From JANYIP01 sp031394045 (lineage in GTDB: Bacteria > Actinomycetota > Actinomycetes > Prado026): DNA of 21,072 bases. Each line of letters opens with the position of its first letter. The stretch's first letter is position 1. Below the pieces are notes generated by a model that saw only the letters and a program-made list of their open reading frames with translations, ran no database searches and was not told the origin of the DNA. Shown here one piece after another: positions 6,899 to 15,315 of this stretch. The translations under genes were made by a program, and so were the position numbers. The stretch is taken from NCBI GenBank assembly GCA_031394045.1, contig JANMWN010000068.1, positions 1 through 21,072 on the forward strand. The letters are read 5' to 3'.

Positions 6899-7456
6899 AT
6901 GGCTGGAGTGACCGACGGCGCGCCCGAGCCGGTCAGCGCCGCCCACTTCCGGGACGTGATGGCCTCCTTCCCGGCCGGAGTCACCATCACAACGACGGTC
7001 GCCGAGGACGGACGGTGGTGGGGGTTCACCGCCAGCGCCTTCTGCTCGCTGTCGGCCGACCCGCCGCTCGTCCTGGTCTGCATCGCGAAGTCTGCCGAGT
7101 GCTACCCGACGTTCATGGCCGCGAGCCAGGTGGCGATCCACGTCCTCCAGCCCGGCACCGAGAACCTGGCCATGAAGTTCGCTACCCGTGGAGCCGACAA
7201 GTTCACCGGATCCGGCTTCAGCCTCAGCGATCGCCGGCTCCCCGTAATGCAGGACGCGGCGGCCGTGCTTGAGTGCAGCGTCTTCGCACGGTACGACGGC
7301 GGAGACCACACGATCATCGTCGGTCGCGTCGATGACGCCATCCTGGGCCAGCACGACCCGGTCGTGTACTTCCGCCGAGACTTCCACCGGCTCCCGCTGC
7401 CTGCCGGTGGCGACATCGCGGTCGGCCCTGGCCCTGATGCCGACACCGACACCTAG
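6899..7456 (+). CDS. Flavin reductase (HpaC-like, FMN-binding split barrel)
   Basis: This 185-residue protein belongs to the flavin reductase domain family (PF01613), which uses NAD(P)H to make free reduced FMN or FAD for a partner monooxygenase. FPAGVTITTT at about residue 21, WGFTASAFCSLSADPPLVLVCI, and the NLAMKFATRGADKF region are typical. The ATG at 6899 follows a strong GAGGAGG site at 6888-6894. It is the first gene behind operator B and is followed 69 bases later by an LLM monooxygenase, so the two very likely form a two-component oxygenase. The last 25 residues are rich in Gly, Pro and Asp and are probably a flexible tail. Confidence 0.92.
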   Translation: MAGVTDGAPEPVSAAHFRDVMASFPAGVTITTTVAEDGRWWGFTASAFCSLSADPPLVLVCIAKSAECYPTFMAASQVAIHVLQPGTENLAMKFATRGADKFTGSGFSLSDRRLPVMQDAAAVLECSVFARYDGGDHTIIVGRVDDAILGQHDPVVYFRRDFHRLPLPAGGDIAVGPGPDADTDT

Positions 7457-7525
7457 CCATGGCGCAGGTCCGCTGAGCACCAGACTCCCGCACGGCCCGC
7501 TGCACCAGACGACCAGGAGCGATGC

Positions 7526-8683
7526 ATGACCGTCGAGTACCCGCCCGTCACGTTCGGCGCCTTCCTCGGGCCGTACCACCTGCCGAACGTGGATTCGAAC
7601 TGGGCGATCCACTACAACCTGGAGATCATCGAGCACCTGGACGCGCTGGGCTTCGCCGAGGCGTGGGTGGGCGAGCACCACAGCGGCGGCGTCGAGCTCG
7701 TCGCCGCCCCGGACATCTTCGTCGCCGCGGCCGCCGAGCGCACCAAGCGGATCAAGCTCGGTCTGGGTGTTCTCTCGCTGCCTTACCATCACCCCTTCCA
7801 GGTGGCGGACCGCATCGTCCTGCTGGACCACCTGACCCGAGGCCGGGTCATCCTGGGCTGCGGTCCGGGTCAGCTCGCCGATGACGCGCGGATGATGGGC
7901 ATCAATCCGCTCGAGAACCGTCGCAAGATGGAGGAGTCTTTCGGCATCGTCCACCGGCTGCTGCAGGGGGAGACGATCACCGAGGAGACCGACTGGTTCA
8001 AGCTGGAGGAGGCCTACCTCCAGCTGAACCCGTACTCCACGATCGAGATGGCGTGCACCGCGACGATCTCGCCCAACGGCCCCAACCTGGCCGGCCGGTA
8101 CGGGGCGTCCCTGCTCTCGCTGGCGGCCACGAACCCGGTCGGGGTGGAGCTGCTGGCCAGCCACTGGGACATCGCGAGCAAGATCGCCGCAGAGAACGAC
8201 CGGACGGTCTCGCGGGCCAACTGGCGCCTGGTCGGCATCATGCACATCGCCGAGACCGAGGCCCAGGCACGCAAGGAGTGCGAGTACGGGCTGCTGTCGC
8301 TGCTCAACTACCTGTCGCAGCTGACGCCGGGCGGCGTGGAGTACGACGACTACGACAAGCTGGTCGACGACTACAACGCGAGCGGGTTCATGGTGGTCGG
8401 TACACCGGAGATGGCGGTCGAGCAGATCAAGCGGCTGCAGGAGAAGTCCGGCGGCTTCGGCACCTGGCTCAACCTGCAGGGCGACTGGGCCAACCGGGAG
8501 GCGACGTTCCGCAGCTACGAGCTGATCGCCTCGCAGGTTGCGCCGCACTTCAACGGGTCGATGCCGGTCCGCGAGCGCGGCTACCAGTCGATCGTGACCA
8601 GCGACCACCGCACGGGCAATGTCACCGCCGAGGGCCAGCGGATCGCGAAAGAACGTTTCGACCAGCAGCGCGCTGGCGCCTAG
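7526..8683 (+). CDS. LLM-class flavin-dependent monooxygenase (limonene monooxygenase-like)
   Basis: The 385-residue product is a bacterial luciferase-fold (PF00296) flavin-dependent oxygenase. TFGAFLGPYH at the N-terminus, EAWVGEHHSGGVE at about 51, LGVLSLPYHHPFQVADR near 90, and LDHLTRGRVILGCGPG match the subgroup that contains limonene 1,2-monooxygenase of Rhodococcus and related terpene or ketone oxygenases. Such enzymes use reduced flavin from a separate reductase; that partner is encoded immediately upstream. The ATG at 7526 follows AGGAG. A nearby ATG at 7522 is in another frame. It probably catalyses the first oxygen insertion (epoxidation, hydroxylation or Baeyer-Villiger) on the growth substrate, which is unknown. 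A paralogue begins at 20269. Confidence 0.92.
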   Translation: MTVEYPPVTFGAFLGPYHLPNVDSNWAIHYNLEIIEHLDALGFAEAWVGEHHSGGVELVAAPDIFVAAAAERTKRIKLGLGVLSLPYHHPFQVADRIVLLDHLTRGRVILGCGPGQLADDARMMGINPLENRRKMEESFGIVHRLLQGETITEETDWFKLEEAYLQLNPYSTIEMACTATISPNGPNLAGRYGASLLSLAATNPVGVELLASHWDIASKIAAENDRTVSRANWRLVGIMHIAETEAQARKECEYGLLSLLNYLSQLTPGGVEYDDYDKLVDDYNASGFMVVGTPEMAVEQIKRLQEKSGGFGTWLNLQGDWANREATFRSYELIASQVAPHFNGSMPVRERGYQSIVTSDHRTGNVTAEGQRIAKERFDQQRAGA

Positions 8684-8738
8684 CGGGGCAACGGGCCTTG
8701 CTAACGCCGCGGGCAGATGTCACGATCCGTATCAACCG

Positions 8739-8752
8739 ACCAGTCGTTTGGC
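8739..8752. promoter_or_regulatory. Palindromic operator site C (degenerate)
   Basis: ACCAGTCGTTTGGC matches site A at 11 of 14 positions and lies between the LLM gene and ribBA, two bases before the AGGAGG ribosome binding site. A weak promoter could sit upstream (TTGCTA at 8698-8703, CACGAT at 8721-8726), with the site over or just beyond the transcription start. Confidence 0.5.
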
Positions 8753-8765
8753 CAGGAGGAACGCG

Positions 8766-10007
8766 ATGTTCGACTCGATACCCGACTCGGTGGCGGCTGT
8801 CCGCCGCGGCGAGATGGTGGTCGTGCTCGACGACGAGGGCCGTGAGAACGAGGGCGACGTCATCATGGCCGCCGAGTTCGCGACTGCGGAGTCGATCTCG
8901 TTCATCGTGCGCCAGGCCGCTGGCCTGCTCTGCGTTGCCATCACGGAGGAGCGAGCCGACGAGCTCGACCTGCCCCTCATGGTGGCGAACAACACCGACC
9001 GGGAGCGCACCGCGTTCGCGATCAGCGTCGACGCCATCGAAGGGACGACCACCGGGGTGTCGCCGACCGAGCGGGCGGTCACCGCGGTCGCGCTGGCGGA
9101 CCCGGCCAGCACCGCAGCGTCGTTCAACCGCCCTGGGCACGTCAACGTCCTGCGGGCTCGCAAGGGTGGCGTGCTGCAGCGCGCCGGCCACACCGAAGCT
9201 GCCGTCGACCTCGCGCGGATGGCTGGCTTGCACTCGGCGGGGATCCTCTGCGAGATCATCAGCCAGGACGGGGCCGGGATGGCACGCCGGCCCGAGCTGA
9301 TCGAGTTCGCCCGGCTCCACGACCTGAAGGTGATCACCGTGGCCGACCTGATCCGGCACCGGCGGGCCAACGAGTCGCTAGTCATGCACACCTCGTCCGG
9401 TCGCGTACCGACGCAGTGGGGCGAGTTCACCTGCCACTCGTACGAGAGCCACGTGGATGGCCTCACCCACCTGGCGATGGTCTACGGCGACCTGTCAGGG
9501 GTGGACGCGCCGCTCGTCCGGGTGCACAGCGAGTGCTTGACCGGCGACATCTTCAGCTCGCAACGTTGCGACTGCGGTGCCCAGCTGACAGCGTCGATGG
9601 AGCGCGTGGCTGCGGAGGGACGCGGCGTCGTCGTCTACCTGCGCGGTCACGAGGGGCGGGGGATCGGCATCGCGAGCAAGCTGCGCGCGTACCAGCTCCA
9701 GGACGCCGGGGCGGACACCGTCGACGCGAACCTGGCCCTCGGGCTGCCGGTCGACAGCCGCGAGTACGGAGTGGGAGCGCAGATCCTCGTCGACCTCGGT
9801 CTTAGCCGGATCCGGCTGCTGTCCAACAACCCACGCAAGCGCGGCGGGCTGGAGGGTTTCGGCCTCGAGGTGGTCGAGCAGGTGGCACTCGAGTCTCACC
9901 CCACGCCGGAGAACTTGCGCTACCTTCGCACGAAGCGCGACCGGCTCGGTCACCAGCTGACAAGCCTCGAGCAGGCGCCGCCACGTACCGGTGAAGTGCG
10001 GAGGTAG
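8766..10007 (+). CDS. ribBA: Bifunctional DHBP synthase / GTP cyclohydrolase II (RibBA)
   Basis: This 413-residue fusion makes both precursors of riboflavin. Residues 1 to about 205 are 3,4-dihydroxy-2-butanone-4-phosphate synthase, with DDEGRENEGD, TTTGVSPTERA and RAGHTEAAVDLARMAGL. Residues 206-413 are GTP cyclohydrolase II, with the zinc cysteines in HSECLTGD and QRCDCG, then RGHEGRGIG, LPVDSREYGVGAQIL and LLSNNPRK. All key residues of both halves appear present. The usual PGHVFPLRA of DHBP synthase reads PGHVNVLRA here. AGGAGG at 8754-8759 fixes the ATG at 8766. It sits behind operator C, directly after a reductase-monooxygenase pair, and not among other riboflavin genes. This suggests a dedicated copy boosting flavin supply when the pathway is on. 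Confidence 0.95.
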   Translation: MFDSIPDSVAAVRRGEMVVVLDDEGRENEGDVIMAAEFATAESISFIVRQAAGLLCVAITEERADELDLPLMVANNTDRERTAFAISVDAIEGTTTGVSPTERAVTAVALADPASTAASFNRPGHVNVLRARKGGVLQRAGHTEAAVDLARMAGLHSAGILCEIISQDGAGMARRPELIEFARLHDLKVITVADLIRHRRANESLVMHTSSGRVPTQWGEFTCHSYESHVDGLTHLAMVYGDLSGVDAPLVRVHSECLTGDIFSSQRCDCGAQLTASMERVAAEGRGVVVYLRGHEGRGIGIASKLRAYQLQDAGADTVDANLALGLPVDSREYGVGAQILVDLGLSRIRLLSNNPRKRGGLEGFGLEVVEQVALESHPTPENLRYLRTKRDRLGHQLTSLEQAPPRTGEVRR

Positions 10008-10009
10008 CC

Positions 10010-11593
10010 ATGACATCGGACTCGGCGTCGGCGGTGGCTCCCGTTCCATTCGTGCAGCTGATCGCCGTCTCGCGATCGTTCGGCGCAACCCACGCCGTGC
10101 GGGACGTGACGATGGACCTGGCCGAGCGCGGGACGATTCACGCACTGGTGGGCGAGAACGGGGCCGGGAAGTCGACCTGCCTCGGCATGGCGGCCGGCCG
10201 GATCTCGCCGTCCTCAGGGCGCATCCTGGTGGACGGCAGCGAGCTGGCTCCAGGCTCACCCCGCGCGTCGAAGGCGGCTGGGGTCCACGCGATCTACCAG
10301 GAGCTGACGATCGTGCCGGCGCTGTCGCCGGAGGCCAACGTCTTCCTCGGCCGGCCGCTGTCCAAGCGCGGCTGGCTGCACGAGGCGGAGATGCGTGCAG
10401 AGTACGAACGGCTGTGCGAGCGGCTGGGGGTGCCACCGGCCGCGTCCAGGCGCAGTGGTGCGCTCTCGGTGGCCGAGCAGCAGGTGATCGAGATCATGCG
10501 CGCGCTGGTGAGCGAGGCGAGCGCGATCCTGCTCGACGAGCCCACCGCCTCCCTTGCTCACGCCGAGCGCGAGAACCTGTACGTCACCTTGCACCAGCTG
10601 CGTGACCAGGGCCTGGCACTGTCCTTGGTGAGCCACAACCTCGAAGAGGTGCTCGAGCACAGCGACGACATCACCGTCTTCCGTGACGGCGAGATCGTCG
10701 AACGCCGACCGGCGTCTGCGTGGACGAAGCGGGAGCTCGTGTCCGCGATGCTGGGTAAGGGCGGGCACGGCGCGGACATCGCAGCCGGCAGCCACACCCG
10801 CAGCAAGCGCGACCAGCGGACTACCTCGGCCAAGCCGATCATGGTCGTGGACTCGCTGGCATCGCCCGGCCTCATCGAGGACATCAGCTTCGAGCTGTAC
10901 CCGGGCGAGATCCTCGGCATAGCCGGGCTGGTCGGCTCCGGGCGGACGTCGCTGCTGCGGGCCCTGGCCGGGCTGGACGCGCGAGCGACGGGCACCGTCA
11001 CCGTCGAGGGCACCGAGGGCACCTCGGTACCACGACGAGTGCGCGAGGCTCGTTCTCGGAGCATCGCCCTGCTGCCGGAAGACCGCAAGGGACAGGGCCT
11101 GCTGCTCGCACGAGACGGCTCGGATAACATCACCCTCGGCGAGTGGTCGGGGCTGTCCAAGATGGGGTTCCTTTCCTCGCGTGAGGTCGAGAGCGCCGCT
11201 GCCGAGGCAGCCCAGCCGGTCGGCTTCAACGTCAAGCGCCTGAGCGAGGCGGCCTCGCGGCTCTCCGGCGGCAACCAGCAGAAGCTGATGATCGCGCGGT
11301 GGCTGCACACCACCCATCGCGTGCTGCTGGCCGACGAGCCGACCCGAGGGGTCGACGTGGGCGCCAAGGCGGAGATCCTGGTCGCGCTCGAGAAGGTCGT
11401 CGGGCAGGGGCGTTCCCTGATCGTCGTCTCGTCCGAGCTCGAAGAGGTGATCGGACTGAGCGACCGGGTGCTGGTGCTCGACAAGGGCCGGAGCCTCGGC
11501 GTGCTCGAGGCCGCCCAGCAGGAGATCACCGTGTCCCTCCTGCTGCGGATGATCTTCAATGCAAGTGACTCGACCGTCGAAGCGAGGAGCTGA
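10010..11593 (+). CDS. Sugar-type ABC transporter ATPase with two nucleotide-binding domains (RbsA/MglA-like)
   Basis: The 527-residue protein carries two fused ABC domains, as in RbsA, MglA and XylG. Domain 1 has Walker A GENGAGKST at residues 48-56, a signature of LSVAEQQ and Walker B ILLDEPTAS. Domain 2 has GLVGSGRTS starting at G306 (Arg replacing the Walker lysine, common in this family), the signature LSGGNQQ and Walker B LLADEPTRGVD. It would power import by the permease encoded next. GGAGG at 10000-10004 supports the ATG at 10010, two bases after ribBA. Carbohydrate-type importers in actinobacterial catabolic clusters can carry non-sugar ligands, so the substrate is open. No binding protein gene is in the window. 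Confidence 0.93.
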   Translation: MTSDSASAVAPVPFVQLIAVSRSFGATHAVRDVTMDLAERGTIHALVGENGAGKSTCLGMAAGRISPSSGRILVDGSELAPGSPRASKAAGVHAIYQELTIVPALSPEANVFLGRPLSKRGWLHEAEMRAEYERLCERLGVPPAASRRSGALSVAEQQVIEIMRALVSEASAILLDEPTASLAHAERENLYVTLHQLRDQGLALSLVSHNLEEVLEHSDDITVFRDGEIVERRPASAWTKRELVSAMLGKGGHGADIAAGSHTRSKRDQRTTSAKPIMVVDSLASPGLIEDISFELYPGEILGIAGLVGSGRTSLLRALAGLDARATGTVTVEGTEGTSVPRRVREARSRSIALLPEDRKGQGLLLARDGSDNITLGEWSGLSKMGFLSSREVESAAAEAAQPVGFNVKRLSEAASRLSGGNQQKLMIARWLHTTHRVLLADEPTRGVDVGAKAEILVALEKVVGQGRSLIVVSSELEEVIGLSDRVLVLDKGRSLGVLEAAQQEITVSLLLRMIFNASDSTVEARS

Positions 11594-11595
11594 GC

Positions 11596-12612
11596 ATGTC
11601 CCAGACCGAGCACGCTGCGCCGTCCACTGGGACCGCCGCGAAGCCTCCGGCGCCAGGTCCGGCCCACCAGCAGAACGTCGTCGTCCGGTCGCTAGTCCGC
11701 TTCCCGATGCTCTACGTGCTGGTCGTTCTGATGATCATGACGACGTACCTGTACCCGGGCTTTTGGAAGTCCACCAACCTCGAGAACATGATGCAGCAGA
11801 ACGTCGCGCTGATCATGGCCTCGATCGGCATGACCTTCGTCATCATGGCGGGCGGGTTCGACCTCTCGGTCGGCGCAGTGTTCGCCACCGGTGCCGTCTT
11901 CTACCTCTCCTTCGACGGGGTGGCGCCAGCGTGGGTGGCCGTCATCGTGGCGGTCGGCCTCGGCCTAGTGTGCGGTCTCGTCAACGGCACCCTGGTCAAC
12001 CTGTTCCACATCAACCCGTTCGTCGCGACGCTGGGTACGTCGTCGGCCTTCATCGGGATCATGACTTTGTACGCGGGCGCGAACACCAAGTTCTCGGCGT
12101 CCGACGAGTTCGGCTTCCTCGGCACCTACAAGTGGAATGACCTGATCCCGCTGTCCACGGTCGTCTCTGTCGTCATCTTCGTGATCGCTGCCGTCGTGCT
12201 GGCCAGGTCCACCTACGGCCGCTCGGTCTACGCAGTCGGCGGCAACAAGGAAGCGGCGCGGCTGTCCGGCATCCGGGTGGGGATGATCAGCGCGAGCACC
12301 TTCGTCATCATTGGCGGGCTGGCCGCGCTCGGCGGCGTCTTCACTGCGAGCCAGCTCGGCACGGCCCAGCCGAACTTCGTTGGCACGGTCACGCTGGACG
12401 CCATCGCCGTAGTCATCATCGGTGGCACCTCGCTGGTCGGTGGCGAGGGCGCGATGTGGCGCACGGCGGTCGGCGTCGCGATCCTCGCCGTGGTCAACAA
12501 CCTGTTCGCCTCGCTCAACCTGGACCCGTCGCTCCAGCTGCTGTTCAAGGGCGTGATCGTGATCGTCGCGGTCGGTGCCGACGTGTGGACCCGGCGGCGC
12601 ACGTCAGCGTGA
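11596..12612 (+). CDS. ABC transporter permease (RbsC-like, BPD_transp_2)
   Basis: This 338-residue integral membrane protein has a soluble N-terminus of about 35 residues, then many hydrophobic segments, beginning with FPMLYVLVVLMIMTTYLY and including MTFVIMAGGFDLSVGAVFAT, the family hallmark of RbsC/XylH-type permeases. The EAA-like loop appears as YGRSVYAVGGNKEAARLSGI, the expected contact with the ATPase. GAGGAGC at 11584-11590 precedes the ATG at 11596, two bases after the ATPase stop. A homodimer of this permease with the double ATPase would form the translocation unit. A periplasmic-type lipoprotein binding protein is expected but not found here. Confidence 0.93.
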   Translation: MSQTEHAAPSTGTAAKPPAPGPAHQQNVVVRSLVRFPMLYVLVVLMIMTTYLYPGFWKSTNLENMMQQNVALIMASIGMTFVIMAGGFDLSVGAVFATGAVFYLSFDGVAPAWVAVIVAVGLGLVCGLVNGTLVNLFHINPFVATLGTSSAFIGIMTLYAGANTKFSASDEFGFLGTYKWNDLIPLSTVVSVVIFVIAAVVLARSTYGRSVYAVGGNKEAARLSGIRVGMISASTFVIIGGLAALGGVFTASQLGTAQPNFVGTVTLDAIAVVIIGGTSLVGGEGAMWRTAVGVAILAVVNNLFASLNLDPSLQLLFKGVIVIVAVGADVWTRRRTSA

Positions 12613-12651
12613 CAAGGGCGAGCGACATCCGCTGAGGCGAGGGAGGCAGAC

Positions 12652-12969
12652 ATGTTCGTACGATTCGTCGCCGACAGCGGCGCGGTCGAGCTCGCCGAGC
12701 CGGACGACTGCACGAAGTTCCACGTCGAGGTGGCTGCCGCCGTCGCTGCCGAGGCGCTGGCTGCCGGCCTCGCCGGCTCCGGCGCTGCCACGCCGGGACC
12801 CGATGGCGGGTTCCTGGTCGCCGTTTCCTGGGTACGTGCGCAGGCAGCCGGGCGCACTGCGGCGCACTGGGACGAGCGCTTTGCCGGGATGCTCGGATAT
12901 GCCCAGTCCAAGGGCTGGCTTTCGCAGGACGGTGACGCGATCGCCGCCCACGTGGTTACCACCGGCTGA
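12652..12969 (+). CDS. Small conserved-looking protein of unknown function (105 aa)
   Basis: I do not recognise this protein. It is 105 residues, has a good GGGAGG site at 12641-12646 before its ATG, and shows the same codon bias as its neighbours, so it is likely expressed. There is no signal peptide or membrane segment. The sequence runs from a beta-like start (MFVRFVADSGAVELAEPDD) through an alanine-rich helix (residues 26-43) and a Gly/Pro turn to FLVAVSWVRAQA and a second helix ending in GWLSQDGDAIAAHV. It lies between the ABC permease and an aldehyde dehydrogenase, 39 and 10 bases from them. It may be an accessory or regulatory subunit of the dehydrogenase, but nothing in the sequence proves this. 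Confidence 0.75.
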   Translation: MFVRFVADSGAVELAEPDDCTKFHVEVAAAVAAEALAAGLAGSGAATPGPDGGFLVAVSWVRAQAAGRTAAHWDERFAGMLGYAQSKGWLSQDGDAIAAHVVTTG

Positions 12970-12979
12970 CGGAGACTAG

Positions 12980-14428
12980 ATGACACGGCAGCTGAGCTCG
13001 GTGATCGACGGGAGACCGGTCGGGGGCCGAGTCGGGTACGACAACGTCAACCCCTCGGACACCAGGGACCTGGTGGCGTCCGTGGCCTGTGGGGACGCTG
13101 CGCTGGCGACGGCGGCCGTCGAGGCGGCAGCGGCCGCGGCCGCCGGCTGGGCGGCGGCCTCTCCCCTCCACCGCTCGGAGATCGTGGACCGGGCCGGCTC
13201 GGAGATCGTGGCGCGGTACGCCGAGCTCGGTGACCTGCTCGCCCAGGAGGAGGGCAAGACCCTCGCCGAGGCGCAGGGCGAGGCCATGCGGTCCGGGCAG
13301 ATGCTCAAGTACGCCGCAGGCCAGGCACTCCAGGTCACCGGAGGCCATGGCCCGTCTGTGCGCCCTGGTGTCGAGGTCACCGTCACCCGTCGTCCGGTGG
13401 GCGTCGTCAGCCTCATCACCCCGTTCAACTTCCCGCTCGCCATCCCTGCGCTCAAGATCGGGCCCGCCCTGGCGCTCGGGAACGCCGTCGTCTTCAAACC
13501 CGCCGACCAGGTGTGCGCATCTGGCGCGGAGCTGGTGGACATCCTGATCCGCGCTGGGCTGCCGCCGGGCGTGCTCAACCTCGTGCTCGGCGACCCGGTG
13601 GCTACCGGAACTGTCCTCACCGGCCACCCGTCGGTGGCTGCGGTGAGCTTCACTGGGTCCGTACCCACGGGCCGGCGAATTCTCGAGAGCGCCTCGGCGC
13701 ACGGAGCGCGGGTGCAGCTCGAGCTCGGCGGCAAGAACCCGCTCGTCGTGCTCGACGACGCCGACCTCTCACTTGCCGTCGACCTCGCCGCCCAGGGTGG
13801 CTGGGGGTCGACCGGCCAGCGCTGCACGTCCTCCTCGTTCCTCGTGGTCGACAACGGGATCCACGACCGCTTCGTCGAGGCGCTGGAGAGTCGGCGCCAG
13901 CGGCTGACCGTCGACGACGCGCGCGCGCCTGGGGTGGACATGGGACCGGCCATCGACGACCGGCAGCTGCAGCGCACCCTCGGCTACCTCTCGGTGGCCG
14001 CCGGCGAGGGCGGGACGGTCCACGGGGGCGAGGTCCTCGACCGTCCGAAGCCCGGCTTCTACCAAGCACCCGCGCTGGTGCTGGGCACGACGCCTGACCA
14101 CACGATCAACCGCGAAGAGGTCTTCGGGCCGGTCATGTCGGTCATCCGCGTCTCGGGGTACGAGGAGGCCCTGGCCGTGGCCAACGCCAGCCCGTACCCC
14201 CTGTCCGCCGGGATCGTGACGACTCGGCTGGCGACCGCCGACCACTTCCGCCGGCACTCGCGGGCCGGGATGGTCATGGTCAACCTCGCCACCGCGGGCG
14301 TCGACCACCACGTGCCCTTCGGGGGGTCCGGTGCCAGCAGCTACGGGCCCCGCGAGCAGGGGAGCGGTGCGTGGGACTTCTTCACCGAGACCCGGACGCA
14401 CTACGTCGCCTCCGGTCCAGTCGCGTGA
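12980..14428 (+). CDS. NAD(P)-dependent aldehyde dehydrogenase
   Basis: This 482-residue protein is a complete aldehyde dehydrogenase. E248 in LELGGKNP is the general base and C282 in GQRCTSSS the nucleophile, 34 residues apart as in the family. TPFNFPLAIPALKIGPALALGN forms the cofactor region, and REEVFGPV and MVMVNLATAGVDHHVPFGG are near the C-terminus. The GVDHHVPFGG and SYGPREQG pattern resembles the alpha-ketoglutarate semialdehyde dehydrogenase branch, although substrates vary widely there. GGAG at 12971-12974 precedes the ATG. Its stop overlaps the GTG of the crotonase. It probably oxidises an aldehyde or semialdehyde from the oxygenase step to the acid that the ligase then activates (inference). 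Confidence 0.93.
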   Translation: MTRQLSSVIDGRPVGGRVGYDNVNPSDTRDLVASVACGDAALATAAVEAAAAAAAGWAAASPLHRSEIVDRAGSEIVARYAELGDLLAQEEGKTLAEAQGEAMRSGQMLKYAAGQALQVTGGHGPSVRPGVEVTVTRRPVGVVSLITPFNFPLAIPALKIGPALALGNAVVFKPADQVCASGAELVDILIRAGLPPGVLNLVLGDPVATGTVLTGHPSVAAVSFTGSVPTGRRILESASAHGARVQLELGGKNPLVVLDDADLSLAVDLAAQGGWGSTGQRCTSSSFLVVDNGIHDRFVEALESRRQRLTVDDARAPGVDMGPAIDDRQLQRTLGYLSVAAGEGGTVHGGEVLDRPKPGFYQAPALVLGTTPDHTINREEVFGPVMSVIRVSGYEEALAVANASPYPLSAGIVTTRLATADHFRRHSRAGMVMVNLATAGVDHHVPFGGSGASSYGPREQGSGAWDFFTETRTHYVASGPVA

Positions 14429-15258
14429 CCGGCCCCAGCCGGCCGACCGACGAGGCGTCCAACCAGGAGGGGGCGGTCGAACCAGCCATCCTGGTCAGCA
14501 CCTCCGCCTCGGGGGTGACTCGGCTGCAGCTCAACCGACCGCAGGCCCGCAACGCGATCAACTGGGCGCTTCGGCGGCAGCTGCGCGCGGCCCTCGAGGC
14601 GGCCTCGGTGGACGGCTCGGTGCGCGTCGTGGTGCTCGCGGGCGACCAACGCGCTTTCTGCTCGGGCGGGGACGTCAAGGAGATGGGCAACGGGCCGGTG
14701 GACACCGGCGCCAAGCTCTCGATGGCGGCGACGATCAACCACCTCATCGCCGACATGGACAAGCCGGTCGTGGCCGAGGTCCGGGGGTTCGCCGCCGGCG
14801 CTGGGGTCGGCCTCGCGATGGCTTGCGACTTCGTCCTGGTGGACGAGACCGCGGTGTTCCAGACGGCCTTCGTGTCCCGCGGCCTCGCGCCGGACATGGG
14901 TACGTCCTACTGGCTGGCGCGGCAGGTCGGGCTGCACCGGGCCAAGGAGATCCTCCTCACCGGACGGTCGGTCGACGCCACCGAGGCGCACGAGCTGGGG
15001 ATTGCCGCACGGAAGTGGCAGGCGACGGACTTTCGCCGCGAGGCTGACGCCTTCGTCGAGTCCCTGGCGGCCGCTCCGGTGGGCGCGATGGGGCTGACGA
15101 AGCGACTGCTCAATCGGGTGTTCGAAACAGATCTCGCGACCGCGCTGGACCTGGAGCGGCTCTCGCAGCTGCAGGCATCCGCGTCCGACGAGCATGCCGA
15201 GTACCTGCGCGGTATACAGGCCGGCGGATCGGCCGGCGGTCGGGCGAGAGAGTCGTAG
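14425..15258 (+). CDS. Crotonase-family enoyl-CoA hydratase/isomerase, PaaG-like active site
   Basis: The 277-residue product has the crotonase fold. LNRPQARNAIN, the oxyanion-hole stretch AFCSGGDVKEMG, and GAGVGLAMACDFVLV are clear. Both glutamates of true enoyl-CoA hydratases are missing: the first is Gly in GAGVGLAMACD, and the second position lies in FVSRGLAPDMG with no Glu. D157 in LAPDMG corresponds to the Asp seen in the isomerase PaaG (LVPDSGG), so isomerase, hydrolase or lyase activity on an acyl-CoA is more likely than plain hydration. The GTG at 14425 overlaps the aldehyde dehydrogenase stop; no better start with a ribosome site exists downstream. It is the last gene of the ribBA block. 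Confidence 0.85.
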   Translation: MTGPSRPTDEASNQEGAVEPAILVSTSASGVTRLQLNRPQARNAINWALRRQLRAALEAASVDGSVRVVVLAGDQRAFCSGGDVKEMGNGPVDTGAKLSMAATINHLIADMDKPVVAEVRGFAAGAGVGLAMACDFVLVDETAVFQTAFVSRGLAPDMGTSYWLARQVGLHRAKEILLTGRSVDATEAHELGIAARKWQATDFRREADAFVESLAAAPVGAMGLTKRLLNRVFETDLATALDLERLSQLQASASDEHAEYLRGIQAGGSAGGRARES

Positions 15259-15280
15259 CTCCAGAGCTTGGAAGTTCGCG

Positions 15281-15308
15281 TTGACATGTGGCAGGCGAGC
15301 GCTATTCT
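15281..15308 (+). promoter_or_regulatory. Promoter of the acyl-CoA dehydrogenase operon
   Basis: A perfect -35 TTGACA (15281-15286) and a -10 TATTCT (15303-15308) are separated by 16 bases. This is the best sigma-70-type promoter in the window and lies in the 89-base gap before the dehydrogenase gene. Operator D begins just downstream of the -10. Confidence 0.78.
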
Positions 15309-15315
15309 GACAGAT

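Noticed and set aside
6857..8608. A 583-codon open frame on the minus strand opposite the flavin reductase and LLM genes
   Set aside because: It is antisense to two well-recognised proteins. Its composition (runs of Arg, His, Val, Asp and Gln) is typical of antisense frames in GC-rich DNA and matches no family.
8684..8765. An FMN riboswitch before ribBA
   Set aside because: The gap is only 82 bases, largely taken up by an operator-like palindrome and the ribosome site. I do not see the conserved multi-stem FMN element.
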